Below, piece after piece: positions 1-8,058 of a stretch of DNA of 64,000 nucleotides. The DNA is taken from the NCBI GenBank assembly GCA_018062085.1, contig JAGOSY010000015.1, forward strand, positions 1 to 64,000, in the 5' to 3' direction. This DNA comes from a bacterium (GTDB lineage: Bacteria; Cyanobacteriota; Vampirovibrionia; Obscuribacterales; Obscuribacteraceae). Position 1 is the stretch's first letter, and each line of letters begins with the position of its first letter. Below the pieces are notes generated by a model. It saw only the letters and a list, made by a program, of their open reading frames with translations, had not been told where the DNA came from and ran no database searches. The translations under genes and the position numbers were made by a program.

Positions 1-280
1 TCTGCCAAAACAACCCATTGAACAAATGAATTGCTAGTCCAACCTAACGCTGTATACGTAAGCCCCACTGGCATCGTAGGCTTTGCCAACCTGGCAGCCA
101 AGTCGTCTCGTGAATTTTAAGGGTTTTTCTTGTCTATTGAGCTATATAGTTGAAGCAGCGTTTGATTCTTCCTATGTTTTCTGCTTGCCACTACTTCGCC
201 CTTAAAATGCCAAGAGTGATACTTACAATACTTGAATCAGAGAAGTTATCAGTTGATTCTTGCTCTTCAATAATTGGATT

Positions 281-315
281 ATACGCTACAAGGCAGGTTT
301 AGCCTTGTAGCGTAT
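281..315 (+). terminator. Rho-independent terminator hairpin
   Basis: A perfect 14-bp inverted repeat (ATACGCTACAAGGC and its complement) with a 7-base loop, followed by CTTTGTTTTTG on the plus strand. This is a classical intrinsic terminator. It implies that a plus-strand transcript from left of the window ends here, and it insulates the left cassette. Confidence 0.8.
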
Positions 316-327
316 CTTTGTTTTTGT

Positions 328-582
328 GCCACTACAGGTGGTGGCGCTGCGCTAGCTGTGTTTGCTTCTGATTTGCCATTGATTTCTCTCTTCTCTCGCA
401 CGGCTTTGCTAGAGCGTTGATACTCGTTGGCTTCTGCTGCGGACTGGAAGTGGCAGCTCTGCTGCCTCTCGCGCGCGCACTAACTGCGCCAAGCTTGTTT
501 GACATTTATTCCGCCTGTTACTAGGGAAATTACTCATGATTGATCTTCTTACAGGTCTTTAATTAGGGTGTTCTATATCCCC
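328..582 (+). promoter_or_regulatory. Leader region shared with the right cassette
   Basis: Two blocks match the region at 59305-59582. Positions 328-358 match 59305-59335 at 26 of 31 bases by eye, including TCGCTGCGCTAG-type sequence. Positions about 521-582 share GGAAATTAC, then CAT-ATTG, and CTTTAATTAGGGTG with 59511-59582. No open frame of useful length runs through it, so similarity is unlikely to reflect coding sequence. It may be a promoter region or a structured 5' leader controlling the cassettes, but I cannot assign a known element. Confidence 0.5.
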
Positions 583-744
583 TATTTTTCTCCCAAAGAT
601 TTTCCACAAGACTTGTAACCACATAAACAGTGCCATCGCTAGCTTCTTATTCAGACAGAACTCTGTTTGGTAATTGGCCAGCTGTTTTTTGCTGCTTTCG
701 TCACTGCAATGCTGCAACTTCTCATAACTGCATAAGGACCCGAA

Positions 745-996
745 ATGATTGCCTTCGCCGCATTTCTCGTGATCTTCCATTTGTTTCTCTTCCTGGTTTG
801 CTGCACAGCCATGAACCGAGAGAGAGCGATGGGCCAGAGGCCGAGCATGCGTAATCTCGTGGCTGTGTTCGTTTTCTTCATCCTCACCGCAGGGTACTTG
901 TGGCTGGCTTTCCACCAACCGTCATGGGCGTTTTTCTTGTTTGTGGTGGAAGTGATGGTCAGCTTGTTGGACCTTACCGACCTCCAGCTCTTTTGA
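745..996 (+). CDS. Small membrane protein, left cassette
   Basis: An 83-residue protein of unknown function. It has a hydrophobic segment at about residues 3-20 (AFLVIFHLFLFLVCC), a short basic stretch (MNRERAMGQRP), and a long hydrophobic second half with one or two more membrane segments. AAGGA lies 6 bases before the ATG. It is the first gene after the long leader, the same position that a 33-residue membrane protein takes in the right cassette, although the two sequences are not obviously related. Confidence 0.6.
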   Translation: MIAFAAFLVIFHLFLFLVCCTAMNRERAMGQRPSMRNLVAVFVFFILTAGYLWLAFHQPSWAFFLFVVEVMVSLLDLTDLQLF

Positions 997-1073
997 CTCG
1001 TCGGCCCGCCCTCCGCATTCGCTCATTCATGTCAACTCCGTGCGCACCAGCGCCTACATCACCAAGGAAACAC

Positions 1074-1379
1074 ATGCGTCGCTTTTTTCAAGCCATCTTC
1101 TGGCTGATTTTCCTGGCTGGCATCGCCGCCGCTTACTTCGTCGCTCCCGCTGCCGGCCTCATGGTCTTCGTGGCCGCCGTTCCCTTCGTCTTCTCGTGGC
1201 CGTCGCCATCCGATGAAGGCTTGCGGGCGTTTGCCATGTTGCTGACCGCGATGTGCTTCGTCGGCACGCAGATGACTGATGCCTGGTACCCCTGGGCTGG
1301 CGTGGTCTTGTTCGGTCTGCTCGCCCTCACCGCTGTGCCGCCCCGGGTGCGCCTGCCGCGTGTGCCGGACGATGAGTAG
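1074..1379 (+). CDS. Small membrane protein, left cassette
   Basis: A 101-residue protein with three to four hydrophobic segments (residues about 5-20, 22-40, 50-65 and 72-90) and a charged tail ending PRVPDDE. The open frame extends upstream to 900, but the ATG at 1074 has AAGGA 6 bases before it and the upstream part overlaps the preceding gene, so I start it here. No family was recognised. Codons are strongly G/C-ending, unlike most genes between 3.5 and 44 kb. Confidence 0.6.
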   Translation: MRRFFQAIFWLIFLAGIAAAYFVAPAAGLMVFVAAVPFVFSWPSPSDEGLRAFAMLLTAMCFVGTQMTDAWYPWAGVVLFGLLALTAVPPRVRLPRVPDDE

Positions 1380-1465
1380 AGCGAACAGCAGTTCGGTTTT
1401 GACTTGATCTGACCTGCGGCCTAAGGGCTGCCAGTCAGCCTTTAACCTAGTTGAGAGGATCTATC

Positions 1466-1921
1466 ATGGAAGCAATTCTGGCTGTTCAAGCTGACGTTTC
1501 TTTGCGTCAAATCTCCTGGCTGAGCGATTTGCCCTCAATGCTAGCCATCGAGAAGGCTAGCTTTGCTCATCCCTGGGGTGTTCTCGACTTCCTGCGCTTC
1601 GCCGTCAAGCGTGGCAACTCTGGCCGCGCGCGCATTCTGGATGGCAAGGTGGTGGGTTACATCCTCTACGTCAAGCAACCGGATCGACTGCACGTGGCTC
1701 ACGTCGCCGTGAAGCCGGAGTGTCGCAGTCTGGGTCTCGGCCGCGAGATGATTCTGTCGCTGGCTGACCGGGCGCGCTGCTATGTCACTCTGCACGTGCG
1801 CAAAAGCAATCTCGGTGCTCAGAAGCTCTACCACCGCCTGGGTTTCGAGGTGGTGCGCGAGCTGCCCCATCACTACGCAGACTGCGAAGATGCGTTCTTG
1901 ATGGGCTATCGCGGTCGCTAG
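1466..1921 (+). CDS. GNAT family N-acetyltransferase, RimI-like
   Basis: A 151-residue single-domain acetyltransferase expected to move an acetyl group from acetyl-CoA to an amine. The N-terminal half has the RimI-like pattern SMLAIEKASFAHPW. The acetyl-CoA motif follows (VAVKPECRSLGLGREMI; usual consensus Q/RxxGxG/A), then the C-terminal GNAT motif with NLGAQKLYHRLGFEVV. GAGAGG before the ATG at 1466 decides the start; an upstream TTG at 1451 is in frame but lacks a site. The bases around the start (AGGATCTATCATGGAAG) closely match those of the right-cassette gene at 60645. Substrate unknown; a role in modifying a cassette product is possible but unproven. Confidence 0.8.
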   Translation: MEAILAVQADVSLRQISWLSDLPSMLAIEKASFAHPWGVLDFLRFAVKRGNSGRARILDGKVVGYILYVKQPDRLHVAHVAVKPECRSLGLGREMILSLADRARCYVTLHVRKSNLGAQKLYHRLGFEVVRELPHHYADCEDAFLMGYRGR

Positions 1922-2024
1922 TAGAGGGCCGATCTTTCTTTGAGCTTTACCTGCGATGGAGTTGTTCACCATCGCAGTGTTCCAACCTTGAATCAATGCG
2001 TTATTCACTTTTCGTGGAGAAAAC

Positions 2025-2483
2025 ATGAAAGCTAAACTCGAACTCGCCATTTCCTTCCTGTCGGGCATGATCAATCAGGCCAGCGTCGTTCTCGAAACGG
2101 TCTTGGCCAACCATCTCAAGCACGTCGGGGAGTACGCTGACCCGGTTGCCCGGGCTGAGCGACTGCTCGATGGTCTGCGCCAGTACGCCGGTCCTGTGGC
2201 GCAAGCACAGCTGGTGCAGCGCCTCGCTGTTCTGCAAGTGCTCAAGGAGCTGCTGGAGCAGGTGGAGAACGACCCGGCCAAGGAACTCTCCTACGAGTTC
2301 TCTGTCGGCCGCCAGGGCGACGACTATGTCGAAGGCCGCGATGTCACGGTGCCCATCGTCGAGGCCAAGCTCACCGGTCGCACCATGGAACTGCTGGGCA
2401 TTCTGCGCCTGGTGGAGGCTCAAATCGAATGGCCGGAGCGCAGCAACGGCTTCACGGCCCGCTTCATCATCAAGGACCGCTGA
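2025..2483 (+). CDS. Hypothetical protein, left cassette
   Basis: A 152-residue soluble protein with no family I recognise. The first 90 residues are predicted mostly helical and amphipathic (for example LLDGLRQYAG and VLKELLEQVENDPAKE). The last 60 look like beta strands (ELSYEFSVGRQGDDY, TVPIVEAKL, FTARFIIKDR). It has a GGAG site before the ATG, lies 25 bases before the next gene and uses G/C-ending codons like its neighbours, so it probably belongs to the same transcript. Confidence 0.6.
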   Translation: MKAKLELAISFLSGMINQASVVLETVLANHLKHVGEYADPVARAERLLDGLRQYAGPVAQAQLVQRLAVLQVLKELLEQVENDPAKELSYEFSVGRQGDDYVEGRDVTVPIVEAKLTGRTMELLGILRLVEAQIEWPERSNGFTARFIIKDR

Positions 2484-2508
2484 AATACTGCGGTGATAAG
2501 GAGACATC

Positions 2509-3009
2509 ATGCATAAGATTTTTAACGGTGAACTTTACCAGGTGGCGGATACCGAGATGCATCGCCAAGCCCGGCTGTGCTCGGTCTACCAACCATGCAC
2601 CAGCACTTACCTTGGTGCTGCACTGAACGCTCTGGCCTGCAAGACCCAGGCAAAGTCGAGCGTCGATGAAGACAAGGTGCTCACTACTTTTTTCACCGCC
2701 GAAGCTGCTGCCTACCTGCGTGCCATGCCCAATCTCTACTGGCTCTGGAAGGCAGTGACGTTCGCCCTCGTCTGCAGTGCCGAAGATGACACGCAACAGG
2801 CAGGGCAAGCAATTGGCCTGAGCAGCGTCAAGCAGGCGGAGCAAAGCATGCGGGCCGAAGTGAGCTACAAGTTCGACCTCAACAAGACCGTCGAGCAACT
2901 GACCGCCGCCCAGCTCTGCTCACGTGCCGCTCACGGCTTGATTTTGGTCAAGGCCGGCCCCGGTGACAACGACGAGATCGTCGTCAACCCCATCTTCGCG
3001 CCGCAGTAA
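2509..3009 (+). CDS. Cassette protein with FTAEA-type domain, copy 1
   Basis: A 166-residue protein of unknown function and clear homologue of the right-cassette gene at 59824. Shared features in order: TFFTAEA near residue 64, an LP/MPN-x-WxW stretch (AMPNLYWLWKAV), a D-L-N/D-K-x-x-E-Q-L stretch (FDLNKTVEQLTAAQ), a hydrophobic VxLVK/F stretch, and a terminal D/NxE-VxNxxFxPQ. This copy has an extra N-terminal part of about 55 residues with four cysteines. AAGGAGA precedes the ATG. Conservation of only this gene in both cassettes makes it the marker of the system. I do not know its activity. Confidence 0.7.
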   Translation: MHKIFNGELYQVADTEMHRQARLCSVYQPCTSTYLGAALNALACKTQAKSSVDEDKVLTTFFTAEAAAYLRAMPNLYWLWKAVTFALVCSAEDDTQQAGQAIGLSSVKQAEQSMRAEVSYKFDLNKTVEQLTAAQLCSRAAHGLILVKAGPGDNDEIVVNPIFAPQ

Positions 3010-3479
3010 GCAATGGCACGAGGCTGACGTAGACACGCTCTTCGTCAGTTCTTGGTGCGATTGAGAAGGGACCAGCCGGTCGCCCATTCGATAAACAGGA
3101 AGACATCCTCGTCAAAGCGAGAATGTCTTCCTGCTCTTGTCCGCAAAGCATTAGCTTTTACCTCAGACTAACTTCAATTTTTTTTGCTATTTTGATAACT
3201 ATATAAAGCAGTAGTAATAAGAGTGATTAAGCGCAGCTGGCTGTGATACCGTAACTGGTGTCGCTGTCTGTCTGTCTTGTGGCTTTAGATTCGTCAATTT
3301 TGCGCTATTCGAATATTCGTCGGCTTAGCTAGCGAATCGTTATGTTGCGCCATGACTGCACTAAGATCTTGTTAGAGCAGAGCCTCTCGATGGTGAGATC
3401 GAAGCTCAAGAGAGACAGTAGCGAAAAGTAGGGACTGAACTTTTCACCACACAAATTTTACCGCAGAAATTTACTAGTA
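3010..3479. other. Intergenic region after the left cassette
   Basis: No gene seen. It holds a strong hairpin at 3096-3133 directly after the cassette, and a weaker one at 3423-3445 (GAAAAGT, 9-base loop, ACTTTTC) that could end the minus-strand regulator transcript from 4157. The A/T-rich run near 3180-3210 has no clear -35/-10 pair. Confidence 0.5.
3096..3133 (+). terminator. Hairpin ending the left cassette
   Basis: A near-perfect 16-bp inverted repeat (CAGGAAGACATcCTCG / CGAGaATGTCTTCCTG) with a 6-base loop, 86 bases after the last cassette stop. The T-run is poor (CTCTTGTCC), so it may be a weak terminator or an RNA 3'-end stabiliser. Confidence 0.55.
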
Positions 3480-4157
3480 CTAACGAACCACGTCGATGCA
3501 ATAACCTAGGCCCTTGATGGTGCGAATGCATGACACTTCCCGATTGCCATCGATTTTTTTTCGCAACCTAGTAATGCGCTGGCGGACAGCTTCTTCTGAA
3601 GCATCTTCATCGGCTTTGAAAATTCTTTCCATCAGTTCGTTGTAGCTAAAAACTCTGCCGCGATTGCGCAGAAGTAGCTCAAGCAGGGCATATTCGTTAG
3701 CTGCAAGAGAAGCAGGTTTGTCATCGATGGTGACGATGCGCGTGTTCAAATCAAGTTTGACATTTTGTACGATCAAGATGCTTTCGGCTAATTGGCTCGG
3801 GCGACGAAGCAGAGCATTGACCCGCGCTAGCAATTCTTTGAACGAAAATGGCTTGGTCAAATAATCGTCCGCACCCATGTCTAGGGCCCCTATACGGCTA
3901 TCTATGTCATTTTTCCCTGTGAGGAAAATTATTGGAGCCTGTCCGCCTTTTTGCCGATACTCTTGACAGATCTGCAGGCCTGTCAACACTGGCAGACCCC
4001 AGTCTAGGATGGCCAGATCGTAGTCGCTAGCTAAGAGCCGTTCTAAGCCGTCGCTGCCGGTAGCTACAGCTTCAACTACGTGATTGAAGCTAGAGAACCC
4101 ATCGGTTAGGGTTTCTAGCAGTTCCTCATCATCTTCAACAATTAGTATTCTTGACAT
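3480..4157 (-). CDS. OmpR-family response regulator
   Basis: A 225-residue two-domain transcription regulator. The receiver domain spans about residues 1-118, with acidic pocket E8-D9-D10, phospho-acceptor D52 (LAILDWGLP), conserved T80 and K102 (YLTKPF). A winged-helix DNA-binding domain follows at about 130-225, ending RTIKGLGYCIDV. Length and layout are standard for the family. No sensor kinase is adjacent. It is divergent from the metal ATPase at 4328, so that gene is a plausible target; this is an inference from position only. Confidence 0.9.
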   Translation of the reverse strand: MSRILIVEDDEELLETLTDGFSSFNHVVEAVATGSDGLERLLASDYDLAILDWGLPVLTGLQICQEYRQKGGQAPIIFLTGKNDIDSRIGALDMGADDYLTKPFSFKELLARVNALLRRPSQLAESILIVQNVKLDLNTRIVTIDDKPASLAANEYALLELLLRNRGRVFSYNELMERIFKADEDASEEAVRQRITRLRKKIDGNREVSCIRTIKGLGYCIDVVR

Positions 4158-4269
4158 TAACTAGCCAACTTTGAACAGGCAAAACGTTAGTAATCATATT
4201 AGTCTATGCCCGATATGCGAAAAGTTAACAGTGGAACTTCTTTGGTCGTTTCTGGTCATCTCTGTTTAA

Positions 4270-4299
4270 TTGATAACATGGTCTGCAACCCTGTTATAT
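4270..4299 (+). promoter_or_regulatory. Probable sigma-70-type promoter of the metal ATPase
   Basis: TTGATA at 4270-4275 and TTATAT at 4294-4299, separated by 18 bases. This would place the transcript start about 20 bases before the ATG at 4328. It lies in the divergent region shared with the response regulator. Confidence 0.45.
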
Positions 4300-4327
4300 T
4301 CAGTATTGGTTGATAGGAAATTACTAT

Positions 4328-6223
4328 ATGTCGGCTCAAGTGAATGAGAAAGATCTGCCCGAGCCTTGGTACGGGCCGCTTAATTTGTGGCGACAGCGAA
4401 GCAGAGTCATTGCTGTCTTTTCGCTGCTGGCAATTTTACTGCATCTAGTTCTAAGATTCGCTTTACAAGCTGACGAAACAACTTATGACTTGCCTTTACT
4501 CTGTTTGTTTGCTTTTGGCGGCTTGCCGATACTGTATGACCTCTTGCTTAAACTGCTCAAAAAAGAATTCGGTGCCGACTTATTGGGCGGTATCTCAATA
4601 GTTACCTCGATCATACTGCACGAATATTTGGCCGGTTCAATTATTGTCTTGATGCTATCTGGTGGGGAAGCCTTAGAGAGTTACGCTCTCAAGAGTGCCT
4701 CTTCAGTGCTCGCGGCGCTAGCCAAGCGCATGCCTTCGATTGCCCATCGCAAACGTGAAACTGAAATATTAGACGTGTCGCTGCAAGACGTTGCTATTGG
4801 CGACACCTTAGTGCTCTACCCCCATGATATTTGTCCTGCCGATGGTGTGGTCATCGATGGTCGCGGCGGTATGGATGAATCATACTTGACCGGTGAGCCT
4901 TTTCAGGTGACCAAGACTAGCGGCTCAACGGTTATCTCAGGAGCTGTTAATGGAGAGTCTGTTCTCACTATACGCACCACAAAGTTAGTAGCTGACTCGC
5001 GCTACGCTAAAATTATGGAAGTGATGCGCGAGTCTGAAGCGAAGCAGCCACAGTTGCAACGCTTAGGTGATAAGCTCGGCGCAATTTATACTCCGGTAGC
5101 GCTGGTGGTGGCAGGTCTTGCCTGGGCGCTAAGTGGAGAAGCCGTTCGCTTTCTTTCTGTATTGGTCATTGCTACCCCGTGCCCACTGATTTTAGGTATT
5201 CCAATTGCCATTATTGGTTCGATTTCGCTTTGCGCTAAGCGGGCAATCATCGTTAAGAGCCCTGTGGTCTTAGAGCAGATCAGTAGTTGTCGTACCGCGA
5301 TTTTTGATAAGACGGGCACTCTGACTTATGGTGCTCCTAAACTTACTGAACAAATTATGGCCTCTGGTTTCGAACAAATAGAAGTTTTGACTTTGGTTGC
5401 CAGTCTTGAGCGCTATTCAAAACATCCTTTGGCTCGAGCGATTTTGGCAGAGGCCGAGAGTAATAAACTAGAGTTAGCTGAAACCAGCAATGTCAGCGAG
5501 CCACCTGGTCAGGGGCTGCGCGGCACTGTTTCAGGTAGACAGGTGCAAGTGACCAGTCGCACCCAGCTAGATGCCAATTTGCCGGGTATTGAGCAGTTGC
5601 CAGCGGTAGCTGGCGGGCTAGAATGTGTTGTTGTTATCGACGGCCGCTACGCTGCCGACTTGCGTTTCCGCGATGCACCACGCAGCGAGAGCAGCAGCTT
5701 TGTGCGCCACTTAGAACCCGAACACTCCTTCAGTCGCGTGCTGATTTTGTCTGGCGATCGCGAGTCTGAAGTGCGCTATTTGGCAGACCAAGTGGGTATT
5801 AGTGAAATATTTGCGGAGAAGCGCCCTGAAGAAAAGCTGGCAATTGTGCGCAAAGAAACAGCCGCGGCTAAAACACTTTATGTCGGTGATGGTATTAACG
5901 ATGCACCGTCGATGTTAGCGGCCACAGTTGGTATGGCTATTGGTCAGAATAGTGATGTCACTGCCGAAGCAGCTGGTGTAGTAATTATGGACAATTCGCT
6001 TGAGAAAGTGGACGAGTTTATGCACATTAGTCGGCGCATGCGCACCATTGCCCTACAGAGTGCCATTGGCGGTATGGCGCTCAGTGTTGTCGGCATGGGT
6101 TTTGCTGTTACTGGCCATTTGAACCCAGTCAATGGCGCCATTATTCAAGAAGTGATTGATATTCTAGCTGTGCTAAATGCCCTGCGCGCTGCCTTACCTC
6201 CTAAGGTTTTGCACGATCTCTAA
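4328..6223 (+). CDS. P1B-type heavy-metal-translocating ATPase
   Basis: A 631-residue membrane pump predicted to export a transition or heavy metal with ATP hydrolysis. Visible landmarks: actuator TGEP at about 188-191, ion-path motif TPCPL at 283-287, phosphorylated D327 in DKTGTLT, an HP motif (SKHPLARA) in the nucleotide domain, and the hinge GDGINDAPS around 520. It lacks an N-terminal heavy-metal-associated domain. The ion-site motif is TPC instead of the CPC of copper/zinc pumps, a variant common in pumps annotated loosely as Cd/Co/Zn type. TAGGAAA before the ATG at 4328 decides the start over the in-frame TTG at 4310. Metal specificity cannot be read from the sequence. Confidence 0.92.
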   Translation: MSAQVNEKDLPEPWYGPLNLWRQRSRVIAVFSLLAILLHLVLRFALQADETTYDLPLLCLFAFGGLPILYDLLLKLLKKEFGADLLGGISIVTSIILHEYLAGSIIVLMLSGGEALESYALKSASSVLAALAKRMPSIAHRKRETEILDVSLQDVAIGDTLVLYPHDICPADGVVIDGRGGMDESYLTGEPFQVTKTSGSTVISGAVNGESVLTIRTTKLVADSRYAKIMEVMRESEAKQPQLQRLGDKLGAIYTPVALVVAGLAWALSGEAVRFLSVLVIATPCPLILGIPIAIIGSISLCAKRAIIVKSPVVLEQISSCRTAIFDKTGTLTYGAPKLTEQIMASGFEQIEVLTLVASLERYSKHPLARAILAEAESNKLELAETSNVSEPPGQGLRGTVSGRQVQVTSRTQLDANLPGIEQLPAVAGGLECVVVIDGRYAADLRFRDAPRSESSSFVRHLEPEHSFSRVLILSGDRESEVRYLADQVGISEIFAEKRPEEKLAIVRKETAAAKTLYVGDGINDAPSMLAATVGMAIGQNSDVTAEAAGVVIMDNSLEKVDEFMHISRRMRTIALQSAIGGMALSVVGMGFAVTGHLNPVNGAIIQEVIDILAVLNALRAALPPKVLHDL

Positions 6224-6553
6224 AGAAAGTTCTGGTTAACCTCTCTTTATTTACCTTTATCCATTTACCTTTATCCATTCAGCAGAGGCTTTTCTTTGCC
6301 GCGGCCATCTGCTGAATGGATACCGACTAAATCTTGTGCGCCTGTCAGCCGCTCCTCCGGCTTGGCCTTGCTGTCACTAATCAATTGCAAGCCCTGATCT
6401 GGTTTGCCGCCAACTTTGCTTGAATCGGTTAGTTCAACACTGGGTGTTTGTAAGTATCACTCGAGGTGATTTGCCCAAGGTAACTTGCCATCGTGACCTG
6501 ATCGTGACGAATGCGAAAAGACTTTGAGATTTAAAGATTGAGACTTTTGGATT
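6224..6553. other. Intergenic region between convergent genes
   Basis: No gene. It contains the perfect inverted repeat at 6272-6322, and tandem copies of TTTACCTTTATCCATT-like sequence just before it (6250-6279). Beyond 6322 nothing is recognised. Confidence 0.5.
6272..6322. terminator. Long inverted repeat, probable bidirectional terminator
   Basis: A perfect 15-bp inverted repeat (TATCCATTCAGCAGA and complement) with a 21-base spacer, about 50 bases after the ATPase stop and between convergent genes. The spacing is long for a typical intrinsic terminator and there is no T-run, so a protein-binding site or other structure is possible. Confidence 0.45.
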
Positions 6554-6994
6554 TTAAAAGCGAATTCTAAAACATAGTCCGCCGCGCCCTTTTGCCCCAC
6601 ATTTGCGTGGGTTTAACGACATTTCTACTGGCTGACCGTTCAAATTGAGATCAAAGGAGGTCAATTTATCGAAGCGCATGCGCAAGTCTAGACCAGGCTG
6701 TGGCGCTGGGGTATCTACTTTGAATGAGAACTTCGAATTGCGGCCAATGATTTCGTCTTCCATTGTTAGTGGATAGGGCTTAAGCGTGAACTGGTCGCCG
6801 AAGACCGGCGAATTGATGACGTCAAGCTTTGGCATTGAGCATATTTTGGGCTCTAAAGTTAGCGGGTCTATGTTGTGTGAATTGGCAGGGCAGCGACCGA
6901 TCTTCAGTGGCGCAGCAAATTCTGGCTGAAGATTGGGTAGTTCGACGGGAGCTGCGTCAGCAGGGCTGTAAGACGGGCTGTCAGAAGAGTCCAT
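6554..6994 (-). CDS. Hypothetical proline-rich protein
   Basis: A 146-residue protein without a family I recognise. The N-terminus (about 1-35) is rich in Pro, Ser and Ala. The rest looks like beta strands with hydrophobic/charged alternation (DQFTLKPYPLTMEDE, SKFSFKVDTP, LDLRMRFDKLTSFDLNL) and a C-terminal GRGGLCFRIRF. No signal peptide or membrane segment. It stands alone, convergent with the ATPase and upstream of a minus-strand response regulator. Confidence 0.55.
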   Translation of the reverse strand: MDSSDSPSYSPADAAPVELPNLQPEFAAPLKIGRCPANSHNIDPLTLEPKICSMPKLDVINSPVFGDQFTLKPYPLTMEDEIIGRNSKFSFKVDTPAPQPGLDLRMRFDKLTSFDLNLNGQPVEMSLNPRKCGAKGRGGLCFRIRF

Positions 6995-7209
6995 TTATCA
7001 CCTTGGTGGGGACTAGGCATACAGAGTATCGGGCTTATTGAGCATAAGACCTACTGAGTTACAAGGCTTCCTGAACTGCAAGGCTTCCTGAGCATGATTT
7101 CTTGGGGGGTGCCTACTAATTTCTCTTATAAAGGTTTTTGGGGCAAGGGGGAAATCACCATGCGCTTTGGGTTCTGCTTGCGCGGAAAATTTCTCAATGA
7201 AACCTCTGT

Positions 7210-7881
7210 TTAAGGCTCGAGTTTGTAGCCAACTCTGTGCACAGTCTTGATTATTGATTCTGTGCCCGGTGTATCAATCTTGGCCCGCAGCTTAGTAATG
7301 TGAACGCGCACTGTGTCTGGAGAGGCATCGCTTTCTTTCGACCAGACTTGATCTAATAGTTCGTTCTGGCTAAATGTGCGCCTGGGATTGCGCATGAAAA
7401 AGTTAAGCAGGGCGTACTCTTGTGGCATAAGTTGCAAGGGTATTCCGGCTTTACTGACTGTGTGATTAGCGGCATCAAGGCTGAGGTCGCCGATTTCTAG
7501 GCGAACGGCAACATTGGTTCTTGACCGCCTGGCTATGGCCCGCAAGCGAGCGCCCAGTTCACGCATATGAAAGGGTTTGGTCAAGTAATCATCGGCGCCC
7601 AAATCAAGACCGTGTTCTTTATCGGCCAGGGTATCTTGACCGGTGAGAAATATTATTGGCGCGCTGCCGCCATGTTTGCGGTAGGCTTGGCAAACATCAA
7701 AGCCGGACATTCCTGGTAGGCCGACATCAAGGATTAGTCCGTCATATTGCCCTTCCTCAAGCCGCTTCAATGCCACTGGACCGCTGGTGACATGGTCTAA
7801 CTCGTAGCCTTCAGCGCAGAGAAAGTCTACGACTAGGTCTGCCAGTTTTTGGTCGTCTTCTGCAAATAGAATTTTGATCAT
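7210..7881 (-). CDS. OmpR-family response regulator
   Basis: A 223-residue regulator with receiver pocket E8-D9-D10, phospho-acceptor D52 (LILDVGLP), T80 and K102 (YLTKPF), then a winged-helix domain ending KTVHRVGYKLEP. It is close in layout to the regulator at 3480-4157, which suggests a shared ancestor. It is divergent from the histidine kinase at 8059 with 177 bases between them, so the two most likely form one two-component system. Confidence 0.92.
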   Translation of the reverse strand: MIKILFAEDDQKLADLVVDFLCAEGYELDHVTSGPVALKRLEEGQYDGLILDVGLPGMSGFDVCQAYRKHGGSAPIIFLTGQDTLADKEHGLDLGADDYLTKPFHMRELGARLRAIARRSRTNVAVRLEIGDLSLDAANHTVSKAGIPLQLMPQEYALLNFFMRNPRRTFSQNELLDQVWSKESDASPDTVRVHITKLRAKIDTPGTESIIKTVHRVGYKLEP

Positions 7882-8058
7882 TGCTTACTCATTCAGGCTA
7901 GTCTTGGCTCACTTTGACTAATTTACAATGGCAATATTCTATCTTTCCTTTCTCAGCTGGGCTAGAGGTAAGATAGACTTGGCTTTGATATTTGGAATTT
8001 TTGGAATCTCTGGTATTTTGCTTTCTCAGAAAATTGCTTCTTAGTACGGGCGGATGAA

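Larger units (their letters stand above)
1..744. other. Non-coding stretch before the left cassette
   Basis: I see no convincing gene here. All forward frames are closed by stops within the first 40 bases. One frame then stays open for about 25 codons to a TAA at 118-120, which is too short to call. A strong terminator hairpin sits at 281-315. From 328 onward the DNA resembles the region before the right-hand cassette (59305-59582): a 31-bp block at 328-358 and a second block around 521-582. From about 583 to 744 there is A/T-richer DNA leading to the Shine-Dalgarno of the first cassette gene. Confidence 0.6.

Noticed and set aside
1..120. A possible gene end at the left edge, stop at 118-120
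   Set aside because: The open frame is about 25 codons, and all frames have stops within the first 40 bases. No homology was evident.
559..918. A 119-residue minus-strand open frame
   Set aside because: It overlaps the well-supported plus-strand membrane protein at 745-996 and the leader, and has no ribosome site of note.
900..1073. Upstream extension of the second left-cassette gene
   Set aside because: The ATG at 1074 has a good ribosome site and the upstream part overlaps the preceding gene.
2001..2510. Minus-strand frame antisense to 2025-2483
   Set aside because: It mirrors a plus-strand gene with a clear ribosome site, consistent with a shadow of G/C-rich codons.
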